Assembly (NCBI GenBank): GCA_910586175.1
Contig: CAJUIJ010000025.1
Coordinates: 11,678 to 18,826, forward strand
DNA: 7,149 nt
Source: an uncultured Muribaculaceae bacterium
GTDB taxonomy: Bacteria; Bacteroidota; Bacteroidia; Bacteroidales; Muribaculaceae
Reading direction: 5' to 3'
Under the pieces are notes generated by a model. The model searched no databases. It was given only the letters and a program-made list of their open reading frames with translations, and was not told where the DNA came from. Shown here one piece after another: positions 1 through 6,191 of the stretch (position 1 is its first letter; each line of letters opens with the position of its first letter). The translations under genes and the position numbers were made by a program.

Positions 1-2
1 GT

Positions 3-1115
3 GTTGTCGACAACGGCATTGACCCCAACCATGTCAACTTCCTATATCCCGACGGTTCAAGCCGCATATCGATGCTCAGTGAAGCCACCATCGGCACGAC
101 AAGCGAACCCACCACTGTGATTTATAACGCCGAGACCGTGCGCGATTTCACCACTGACGACAAGTCAACATATCATGGCACTCACACACTCGGCATATTG
201 GGAGGATCTTACGACGGCACCGGCAAGATGGCATACAAGGGAGCCAACGGAGAATACAACATAGAAGACAATTGCGAACGCGCACCATTCTATGGTGTGG
301 CACCCGCAGCCGACCTCGCAGTCGGAGCAGGCTCAGACTACGACGCTTATATCGTCTACAACATAGAGAACATACTGAACTACGCCAACTTCATGGAACG
401 CCGCGTGGTAATAAACCTCTCGCTCGGCTCAAGCCTTGGCCCGCACGATGGCTCCACATCGCTCAACCGTTATCTCGACTACATCTGCATGGATGGCGAA
501 TATGAAATCGACGGCCAGACATACAAGGGTGACAATGCGATAATCTGTATATCCGCAGGCAACGAAGGCGACATGCCGATAGCATGGAACAAAACCATCA
601 GCGCTACCGACCCCGAAGCCAAATCTTTCTACATCAGTCTTCAGGATGATATGGTGGCAGAAGAAATGGTGCTCAAGAACATGCGCATGGGTCATATGTA
701 TGTATACGGCAACGATGCCCGTCCGTTCAAGATACAGCTCGTGGCCTGGAACAACAACCGCAACCGCGCCGCCTGGCAGAAGACCCTCGTGGAGCCTTCA
801 GACGCGATACAATATTATTGCTCCGAAAACATTTATGTGCAGGATGATACCGACATTGTTGACCCTGCCTTTGCCAACTACTTTGAGGGCTTCGTAGGCT
901 TAGGCACAACAATCGATGAGGAGAGCGGCCGCTATATGGCGATTATCGACTTGGCCGCTATCGACAACGTGACCGGGACATTCAACCAAAATGAGGAATA
1001 CTCGCTGGGCCTTGTAATCAGCTACATCGCCGACGATGGCAAACCGCAGCGTATAGAGGCATATGGTGATGCCGATGGCGTGTTGGGCATGGATTCACTC
1101 GACAAAGAGGGATGA
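3..1115 (+). CDS. S8 peptidase, N-terminal fragment (Asp, His and oxyanion Asn)
   Basis: This is the upstream piece of the broken subtilase, open at the left edge and ending at the TGA at 1113-1115. It reads in frame from position 3, and the ATG at 72 is internal, because the Asp motif VVDNGID lies before it at 3-23. The catalytic His codon is 174-176 and the oxyanion Asn codon 561-563. The Asp-to-His distance is 55 residues, longer than in classical subtilisin. After the Asn motif, residues from about 200 to 370 have no obvious subtilase core motifs and look like an inserted beta-rich domain (alternating hydrophobic strands such as KSFYISLQDD, FKIQLVAWNN and YSLGLVISYI). The fragment ends before the Ser motif, so if translated alone it should be inactive and probably unstable. 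Confidence 0.75.
   Translation, partial: VVDNGIDPNHVNFLYPDGSSRISMLSEATIGTTSEPTTVIYNAETVRDFTTDDKSTYHGTHTLGILGGSYDGTGKMAYKGANGEYNIEDNCERAPFYGVAPAADLAVGAGSDYDAYIVYNIENILNYANFMERRVVINLSLGSSLGPHDGSTSLNRYLDYICMDGEYEIDGQTYKGDNAIICISAGNEGDMPIAWNKTISATDPEAKSFYISLQDDMVAEEMVLKNMRMGHMYVYGNDARPFKIQLVAWNNNRNRAAWQKTLVEPSDAIQYYCSENIYVQDDTDIVDPAFANYFEGFVGLGTTIDEESGRYMAIIDLAAIDNVTGTFNQNEEYSLGLVISYIADDGKPQRIEAYGDADGVLGMDSLDKEG
1113..1115 (+). other. In-frame premature stop (TGA in place of a probable TGG)
   Basis: Reading frame 3 continues from GAC AAA GAG GGA through TGA to ATA AAG CCT AAC GGC, with subtilase sequence on both sides in the same frame, so a substitution rather than an indel explains the break. 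Trp would be restored by changing the third base A to G. UGA is used as a normal stop elsewhere (gene ending at 6191), and Trp is written TGG throughout the window, so a reassigned code is unlikely. Confidence 0.85.
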
Positions 1116-1148
1116 ATAAAGCCTAACGGCAACGGCACAATCAGCGAT

Positions 1149-1931
1149 ATGGCCTGCGGCAGAAACCAGATTATCGTAGGCTCATACAACACCAAGGAGG
1201 CATGGCTCTCGCTCGACAGTCAGATATATGGCTATGGAGAGGGTATCATACCGGAGGGAGAGGTGACAGGCTTCTCTTCATTCGGCACACTGCATGACGG
1301 CCGCAACCTGCCTCATGTATTGGCACCCGGCGCAACGATCGTGTCGTCGTCAAACATCCACTTCCACACCGAGAAGAATAACATCACCGATACATTCAAC
1401 CCGATGCACCCCGGTGTGCGCCAGGGTGAGACTTCATTTGGCGGCCGTGACCACTACTGGGTGCAGATGTCAGGCACATCGATGTCATCTCCACTCGTGG
1501 CCGGAACTATGGCTCTCTGGCTTGAAGCTGACCCCACGCTCAATGTGGATGACATACGCGACATTATAGCCCGGACTTCCGTCAAGGATGAATTCACCGC
1601 AAAAGAGGCCGACCAGGTTAAGGTCGGTGCCGGCAAGCTTGATGCCTACGCCGGTCTTAAGGAGGTGCTCCGCCGTTCGTCAGTGCAAGAAATCGAATCT
1701 ATTCCCGACAGCGACGACCTTCTGCTCCGTGCCCTCGGCAATGGTCTCTATGAAGTATCGCTCCCCGGAGCTGAGTCAATGAACGTGATGATGCTCGATG
1801 CTGCCGGACATGTAGCGGCACGCGTATCGAACGATGGAGATGAGGCTGTTATCGATGCTTCCGCACTCGCATCCGGACTCTACATAATCAGCGTGAACGG
1901 CACTGCCGCAGCTAAGATAATCAAGAAATAA
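1149..1931 (+). CDS. S8 peptidase, C-terminal fragment (catalytic Ser and sorting tail)
   Basis: This is the downstream piece, in the same frame as the upstream one. The ATG at 1149 is simply the first Met after the stop, and true in-frame homology probably resumes at 1116. It carries the core strand IIVGSYN, the conserved FSSFGTLHDGR...LAPG segment, and the catalytic Ser in SGTSMSSPLVAG (Ser codon 1479-1481). The end of the catalytic domain is marked by VGAGKLDAYAGL (about 1626-1661). From about 1680 a final domain of some 80 residues has LDAAGHVAARV, a stretch matching 'dvSaLasGlYIIsV', and a basic end (KIIKK). This resembles the T9SS type A C-terminal sorting domain. There is no signal peptide, so a product initiated here would stay cytoplasmic, and it would lack Asp and His. 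It ends with TAA, 19 bases before the LRR gene start. Confidence 0.72.
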   Translation: MACGRNQIIVGSYNTKEAWLSLDSQIYGYGEGIIPEGEVTGFSSFGTLHDGRNLPHVLAPGATIVSSSNIHFHTEKNNITDTFNPMHPGVRQGETSFGGRDHYWVQMSGTSMSSPLVAGTMALWLEADPTLNVDDIRDIIARTSVKDEFTAKEADQVKVGAGKLDAYAGLKEVLRRSSVQEIESIPDSDDLLLRALGNGLYEVSLPGAESMNVMMLDAAGHVAARVSNDGDEAVIDASALASGLYIISVNGTAAAKIIKK

Positions 1932-1950
1932 CCCAATACCATATATTGAT

Positions 1951-4900
1951 ATGAACAACTTATTAAAGAGTGCATTGCTGTCGGCTATGATTCTTCCTGC
2001 TGCATATATGCAGGCTGCCGACCCGGACATAACAATGCGCACAAACATCTACGATACGGCGGGTCCCAACAACGCGTGTACAATCACCCTTGGCGGCACA
2101 CCCGGAAAATACATCGAAGTGGACTGTGGTTTCGGACCTGTGGAATATCAGATTCAGAGTGCAACGTTCGATCAGACCACCCAGACCATCAAAGGCACCA
2201 ACATTTCGTGTCAGGTGTCGAAAGAGGGCCTTATCAAGATTTATACCGATGAGGATGCTGTGATAGACTATCTTGATACTGAAGGTTGCGGCTTGGAATG
2301 GATTGACATAACCGACCCATCCGGACTTCAGATTGTCAACTTCAATCACAACAACCTTCAGAAACTTGACCTCTCTGATTATACTGCTCTCCAGATGGCT
2401 TACCTGTCCGATAACCCTTATGGCGAAGCTCCCCTCGTGATAGGCAAGAACCATCCTGAACTTGCACTGCTCGAAATCAACTCCGTGTATAACCTTGACC
2501 CGGAGTTCGACATCAACACCTATCCCAAGTTGACAGTGTTCGATGCGTTTGCCGTGCCTGACCTCAAGAAACTCACGCCCTCCGGCTGTCCCGGGCTTGT
2601 GCGCCTGTCAATCGACTGCACCAATGTGTCAGAGCTTGACCTCAGCAACAACCCGTCGCTTGCCATACTCAATATCTCGGAGACTGCAATCACCGACATT
2701 GACCTATCAAAGTGCACCAACTTGCAGGAAGTCTATGTAGTGCATCAGAGCGGCACTTATAACCCTGACGTGAAGCTTAAGAAGCTTGATGTATCTATGC
2801 TTCCCAAACTCTACTACCTCTTCGCCACAGGCAATGACATCGAAAGCATTGATGTGAGCAAGAACCCTGAACTCAACCACCTTTGGCTCGGTCACAACCG
2901 ACTCTCCTCAATCGACATAAGCAAAAACAACAAGCTTGTAAACCTTCATCTTGAGAAAAACTATTTCGACTTTGTGACACTGCCTGCCGACCGTCAGGAG
3001 TTCATAGAGTATGAATATCAGCAGAATCCCTTCGCTGTGCCTGTAGAACTTGAGGTGGGCAAACCTCTTGATGTCACTAAATATATTGACCGTCCCAACA
3101 CAACCACAGTGGGACGCCTTGTGAGAGTGACACGCGAGAACCCCTTCAACCCGCAACCCGTGGATGAGTCGCTGTATAGCTTCGCCAACGGCAAGTTGAC
3201 AGTCAACCAGGCCTTGACCGACAGCGTGTATCTGGAACTCGTCAACTCCGACTTCACTCTCGTGGCGCAGACCACAAGCAAATTCAAAGTGAAGACTGCT
3301 GCCGAGATGGGCAAGCCTGACGTGAAGATGACATTCCAACCCGGCACTTCACAGGGTGCAGAGCTCGCCATGTGCATCGGTATTGACGGCGCGACAGCAG
3401 AGTCGCCCAAGACACTCTATGTGACACAGGGTGATGGCAAGACTACTACATATCAGGTCACCACTTCGGCAATGCCTTCCGAACCCAACGTGAAGCTAAC
3501 TGCGGCGGGCTATGGCCAGACCTCACTTGCTGTAGACGTGGCTGAGCAAATCACAGCCGTAGGTATTGATGGAGTCACCATGTATGCCTGCGATATCACC
3601 CCGATGTCGGCACTGCGCGAACTGCGCCTTACAGGCACAGAACTCTATGCCCTTGACCTCGGTTACAACCGTTGTCTTGAGAAATTGGTGATCAATGGCA
3701 ATCACCTGACGAAGATTGACCTTGACGGTGTGTCGGGCGATTTCGCCAAAACCAAACTCTCGTATATTGACCTCGCCGGCAATGAGACTGCTGAACTTGT
3801 CATCTCCCGCATGGATGGCGTAAAGTATTTTGACCTGCACAACAATAAGCTGACCAGCCAGCACTTCAAGGATGCGGAGCGCATCGAATATCTCGACGTG
3901 AGCCAAAACTTGCTTGAGTCGCTTGAAATCGGCTATCTCATCTCGCTGCGCGAACTGAATGCCTCTGACAACAAACTGACATCTTATGCAGCCCCTGAGA
4001 CCAACGTGATTGAGAAAGCAGACTTCTCACGCAACTGTTTCACATATGCCAATCTGCCTGCCCGCAACGGTCTGAGCGAGGATAACTTCAAGTACGCACC
4101 GCAAGCCAAGATTGTTATAACATCGAAGGCTCCGGGCATCGATCTCGGCACTCAGGCAGTGACAATCGACGGCGCGCCCGTGGAATTTGCATGGTTCAAG
4201 ACAGACGGCACACAGCTGACAGCCGGCACTGACTATACCATCACAGATGGCCGCACACGCTTCCTCTACCCCACGGTTGGTGCGGAGATTTATTGCGCAA
4301 TGACTTGCGCTTCGCTCCCGGCATTCAGCGGTGATAATGCACTCATGACTACCAATGTGGAGGCTGCTGAGATGCCACAACACGTTGTGGCTGAATTCAG
4401 CACAGCTGATGCCGGCACTATGGAAATGTCGCTCGCGGCAGATACTGATGCCACCTCGATATATTTCGACTGGAACGGTGACGGCACTGACCTTGTGCAG
4501 TATGTGCTCGGCACATCATACCGAATCTTCACCGGCGAGGCCAAAGCCGGCAAGAATGTCAAGGTGCTCAGCTACAATGAGCAGAATGGCGTGACAGTAT
4601 TCACCATAAGCGGTGTGAAGCTCAACTCGTTTGACGGCACAAACCTCAAGCAAGTCCATGCCCTTACTGTAGCTGACACAGGCCTTGAGTCGATCACTTA
4701 TCCCGATACCGACAAGATCCGCGAGCTTAATATCTCCGGCAACGCATTCACTGAGTTTGATGCCACCAAGTTCCCGGAACTCTTCTCGATTTCACTGACA
4801 GGCAACAAGCTGACCACGCTCGACCTGACACCATGCGACGATGTGGAGGTAGTGGCTGCTGCGCGCAACCAACTCACCGACATTAAGTTTAAGGAAAACA

Positions 4901-5541
4901 ACAAGGTGTACTTCCTCGACATCACAGGCAACAAGTTTGAGAGCTACGACCTGCAGCAGCACAAGATGCTCAATCAGGTTGGTCTCGCTCAGAACCTTCT
5001 GACCACTGTAGACCCCTCCAACCTCCCCGACCTTCGCGTCATCGCCTTGGATGGCAACCGCTTCACCTTCGCAACGCTCCCCCTCCCCGAAAGCCATTGG
5101 AGCCGTTACACATATGCCAACCAGGCCACCATCGTGCCTGAGATTGACGGACTCACAATCGACCTTTCGAGCCAGAAGCAAGTGGCTGAGACCCCGACAG
5201 TATACCGCTGGTTTATCGGCATGCCGACATACAATTCGGATCTTGGCGATTTTGAGGGCGAAGAGCTTGTGGCAGGCGAAGAATATACCATCGAGAATGG
5301 TGTAACTACGCTCAACCAAGGCTACAATAAGATGATATGCCTTATGACCAACAGCGAGTTGCCCAACGTGGTGCTCACCACCGATCTGCTCGATCTCTCA
5401 GCCCTTGAGACTATCGAGGCGGAAGGAGTGGATGCAGAAGCGGCTTACTTCACGCTCGACGGTCTGCGCGTGGCCAACCCGTCACAGGGTATATACATCG
5501 TGGTGCGTGGCAACAAAGTTACCAAAGAACTCATTAAGTAG
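1951..5541 (+). CDS. Secreted three-module leucine-rich-repeat surface protein with T9SS-type tail
   Basis: The protein has 1196 residues and a likely signal peptide (basic start MNNLLK, hydrophobic core to about residue 20, cleavage near MQA-AD). LRR units of about 21 residues follow the pattern LxxLdLSxNpxL (for example SELDLSNNPSL and ESIDVSKNPEL, with the equivalent Ile at 300 and 321). They occur in three blocks, about residues 115-345, 550-700 and 890-1045. Each block is preceded by a beta-rich leader with a 'VDxGxG...Y' type element and closed by a cap 'NxFxxxxLP', then an Ig-like region with an 'YtIxnG' type strand, so the protein is a threefold tandem repeat. The last 45 residues (FTLDGLRVANPSQGIYIVV...KELIK) match a short T9SS type A-like sorting tail. 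The ATG at 1951 is the only start that gives the signal peptide. It has no Shine-Dalgarno, as usual in Bacteroidota. It probably shares an operon with the upstream S8 peptidase and ends at an intrinsic terminator. By family precedent it mediates protein or host-surface binding, but the ligand is unknown. Confidence 0.9.
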   Translation: MNNLLKSALLSAMILPAAYMQAADPDITMRTNIYDTAGPNNACTITLGGTPGKYIEVDCGFGPVEYQIQSATFDQTTQTIKGTNISCQVSKEGLIKIYTDEDAVIDYLDTEGCGLEWIDITDPSGLQIVNFNHNNLQKLDLSDYTALQMAYLSDNPYGEAPLVIGKNHPELALLEINSVYNLDPEFDINTYPKLTVFDAFAVPDLKKLTPSGCPGLVRLSIDCTNVSELDLSNNPSLAILNISETAITDIDLSKCTNLQEVYVVHQSGTYNPDVKLKKLDVSMLPKLYYLFATGNDIESIDVSKNPELNHLWLGHNRLSSIDISKNNKLVNLHLEKNYFDFVTLPADRQEFIEYEYQQNPFAVPVELEVGKPLDVTKYIDRPNTTTVGRLVRVTRENPFNPQPVDESLYSFANGKLTVNQALTDSVYLELVNSDFTLVAQTTSKFKVKTAAEMGKPDVKMTFQPGTSQGAELAMCIGIDGATAESPKTLYVTQGDGKTTTYQVTTSAMPSEPNVKLTAAGYGQTSLAVDVAEQITAVGIDGVTMYACDITPMSALRELRLTGTELYALDLGYNRCLEKLVINGNHLTKIDLDGVSGDFAKTKLSYIDLAGNETAELVISRMDGVKYFDLHNNKLTSQHFKDAERIEYLDVSQNLLESLEIGYLISLRELNASDNKLTSYAAPETNVIEKADFSRNCFTYANLPARNGLSEDNFKYAPQAKIVITSKAPGIDLGTQAVTIDGAPVEFAWFKTDGTQLTAGTDYTITDGRTRFLYPTVGAEIYCAMTCASLPAFSGDNALMTTNVEAAEMPQHVVAEFSTADAGTMEMSLAADTDATSIYFDWNGDGTDLVQYVLGTSYRIFTGEAKAGKNVKVLSYNEQNGVTVFTISGVKLNSFDGTNLKQVHALTVADTGLESITYPDTDKIRELNISGNAFTEFDATKFPELFSISLTGNKLTTLDLTPCDDVEVVAAARNQLTDIKFKENNKVYFLDITGNKFESYDLQQHKMLNQVGLAQNLLTTVDPSNLPDLRVIALDGNRFTFATLPLPESHWSRYTYANQATIVPEIDGLTIDLSSQKQVAETPTVYRWFIGMPTYNSDLGDFEGEELVAGEEYTIENGVTTLNQGYNKMICLMTNSELPNVVLTTDLLDLSALETIEAEGVDAEAAYFTLDGLRVANPSQGIYIVVRGNKVTKELIK
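2026..3291 (+). repeat. LRR protein module 1 (residues about 26-447)
   Basis: This is the first of three diverged protein-level modules. It has a leader with KYIEVDCGFGPVEYQI (residues 53-68), the longest LRR block of the three, a cap NYFDFVTLP at 337-345 followed by YEYQQNPFAVP and LDVTKYID, then a beta-rich region with SLYSFANGKLTV (408-418). It is the longest module, mainly because it has more LRR units. Its Ig-like part lacks the Trp found at the equivalent position of modules 2 and 3. Confidence 0.7.
3316..4359 (+). repeat. LRR protein module 2 (residues about 456-803)
   Basis: The leader includes TLYVTQGDGKTTTYQV (488-503). The LRR block runs about 550-700 with elements such as LSYIDLAGN, IEYLDVSQN and LRELNASDN. 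The cap is NCFTYANLP (695-703), followed by FKYAPQAKIV and IDLGTQAV. The Ig-like part has FAWFKTDG and DYTITDG (761-767), then IYCAMTCASLP. It aligns in order with modules 1 and 3. Confidence 0.72.
4378..5391 (+). repeat. LRR protein module 3 (residues about 810-1147)
   Basis: The leader has SIYFDWNGDGTDLVQYVL (836-853), the clearest 'vDwgdG' form of the three. LRR units include IRELNISGN, LFSISLTGN and VYFLDITGN. The cap is NRFTFATLP (1036-1044), followed by YTYANQATIVP and IDLSSQKQV. The Ig-like part has YRWFIG and EYTIENG (1111-1117), then MICLMTNSELP, which closely parallels the end of module 2. Confidence 0.72.
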
Positions 5542-5547
5542 TTTGAT

Positions 5548-5561
5548 TTTAAAGCTTTAAA
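5548..5561. other. 14-base perfect palindrome downstream of the LRR gene
   Basis: TTTAAAGCTTTAAA lies seven bases after the LRR stop codon (TAG 5539-5541). It is AT-rich and has no loop. It might be a protein-binding site or chance in AT-rich intergenic DNA. It is not needed for the terminator that follows. Confidence 0.3.
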
Positions 5562-5576
5562 GAGCTCACTTACATT

Positions 5577-5620
5577 AGAAGGCATCCTTATAAAGGGTGC
5601 CTTCTTGTATTTTTCTTTCA
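5577..5620 (+). terminator. Rho-independent terminator of the S8-LRR transcription unit
   Basis: An inverted repeat pairs AGAAGGCATCC (5577-5587) with GGGTGCCTTCT (5595-5605), giving an 11-base-pair stem with one T-G wobble. The loop TTATAAA can add two further T-A pairs. A T-rich tract (TGTATTTTTCTTTC) follows immediately. It lies 35 bases after the LRR stop and before the next promoter, so it should end the upstream transcript. Confidence 0.9.
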
Positions 5621-5634
5621 TTTTAAATTTATAA

Positions 5635-5666
5635 TTTGCGATTATGAATAATAATATATATATTTG
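5635..5666 (+). promoter_or_regulatory. Bacteroides-type -33/-7 promoter
   Basis: TTTG at 5635-5638 and TATATTTG at 5659-5666 match the Bacteroides primary sigma factor boxes TTTG (-33) and TAnnTTTG (-7), separated by 20 bases, which fits the usual spacing. Transcription would start near 5670-5675, giving a leader of about 22-27 bases before the ATG at 5697. The promoter should drive the small secreted protein and the coupled FISUMP gene. Confidence 0.8.
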
Positions 5667-5696
5667 CGACAATATGTTAACTCAAATCGGCTTAAT

Positions 5697-6191
5697 ATGA
5701 AAAAAAGTCTACTTATCATCACGGCTTGCGTATCATGCGCCGGCCTATACACGTCGGCACATGCTGAGTCTTCTGCCCAGGAGGTAAAACCCGTCATTAT
5801 AATCAATGCCGCTGATGAAAAAAGCACTTTGCCTATCGACCAAGTGCAGCAAATCACTTTTGAAGGCAAAGATATGGTGCTCCTTCATAATGATGGCACT
5901 CTGCGCAAATGTGTCGACGATATCGAGGATATAAAGTTTGACTTCGTTTCGAGTGCGGTGGAGAGTGTCAGCAAGGAGTTTGACGATGATTTCGCTGTGA
6001 GTTTCGAAAACGGCATCATGACAGTCAGACCGGCAGAGGGCAAAAGTGTTGACTTGTCGATATTCGACCTGCAAGGTGTAGAAGCCAAGGCAGCCCACTT
6101 TTCTGAAAGCCAAACCTTTGACCTCAACACACTGCAAAAGGGAGTTTACATAATCGTAATCAACAACAAGACAATAAAATTCACCCGCTGA
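5697..6191 (+). CDS. Small secreted protein with paired 'IxxI.xitF' motifs and T9SS-type tail, function unknown
   Basis: The protein has 164 residues. The signal peptide has a basic start (MKKS), a hydrophobic core, and probable cleavage after SAHA at residue 23. The mature protein has two halves. Residues about 31-83 hold two copies of a short hairpin-like motif: VIIINA...LPIDQVQQITFEG, then MVLLHNDGTLRK...IEDIKFDF. Residues about 96-164 form a T9SS type A-like tail with LSIFDLQGVEAKA, LQKGVYIIVINN and a basic end. I chose the ATG at 5697 because the in-frame TTG at 5664 overlaps the -7 box, upstream of the expected transcript start, and would spoil the signal peptide. No Shine-Dalgarno is present. 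The stop TGA overlaps the next ATG by one base. The first motif resembles the N-terminus of the downstream FISUMP protein, so the two may act together. No enzymatic motif is visible and no function is assigned. Confidence 0.82.
   Translation: MKKSLLIITACVSCAGLYTSAHAESSAQEVKPVIIINAADEKSTLPIDQVQQITFEGKDMVLLHNDGTLRKCVDDIEDIKFDFVSSAVESVSKEFDDDFAVSFENGIMTVRPAEGKSVDLSIFDLQGVEAKAAHFSESQTFDLNTLQKGVYIIVINNKTIKFTR

Larger units (their letters stand above)
3..1931 (+). pseudogene. Subtilisin-like S8 serine peptidase, 5'-partial, interrupted by an in-frame TGA
   Basis: This is a secreted serine endopeptidase of the subtilase family (MEROPS S8) that lacks its N-terminus (signal peptide and any propeptide) because the window starts inside it. 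Numbering codons from position 3, the catalytic Asp is residue 3 (VVDNGID), the catalytic His residue 58 (HGTHTLGI), the oxyanion Asn residue 187 (SAGNEG) and the catalytic Ser residue 493 (SGTSMSSP). All are in one frame, but codon 371 (1113-1115) is TGA. Reading through gives a continuous subtilase fold followed by a T9SS type A-like tail. The sequence around the stop (KEG-[TGA]-IKPNGNG) would be natural with Trp, one base away (TGG). The other Trp codons in this gene are TGG. As written, the upstream product lacks Ser and the downstream piece lacks Asp and His, so neither could be an active protease. A sequencing or assembly error is the main alternative to a real nonsense mutation. The gene sits 19 bases upstream of the LRR gene and was probably co-transcribed with it. 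Confidence 0.8.

Noticed and set aside
1113..1115. TGA as a selenocysteine codon or reassigned Trp codon
   Set aside because: The position fits Trp rather than Cys/Sec and is not at the active site. I saw no convincing SECIS hairpin just downstream. Other Trp residues use TGG, and TGA ends the gene at 6191, so a non-standard code is unlikely.
1149..1151. ATG at 1149 as a genuine gene start
   Set aside because: It lies inside the continuing subtilase frame, gives no signal peptide and lacks the Asp and His of the triad. It is only the first Met after the premature stop.
1963..2454. Long antisense open frames opposite the LRR gene (also 4792-5319 on the minus strand)
   Set aside because: Their peptides show no family motifs or coherent signal peptides. 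They mirror codon bias of the well-supported + strand genes.
5548..5561. TTTAAAGCTTTAAA as an operator
   Set aside because: A single AT-rich palindrome next to a terminator is not enough to claim a regulator site. It is recorded only as a low-confidence feature.
5664..5696. TTG start at 5664 for the small secreted protein
   Set aside because: It overlaps the -7 promoter box, upstream of the predicted transcript start, and adds polar residues before the MKKS signal peptide.
5697..5738. Lipobox (ITAC or VSC) in the small protein's leader
   Set aside because: ITAC would place the lipid Cys at residue 11, too close to the N-terminus for a normal lipoprotein signal. The second Cys lacks a suitable -3 residue. 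Cleavage after SAHA fits better.
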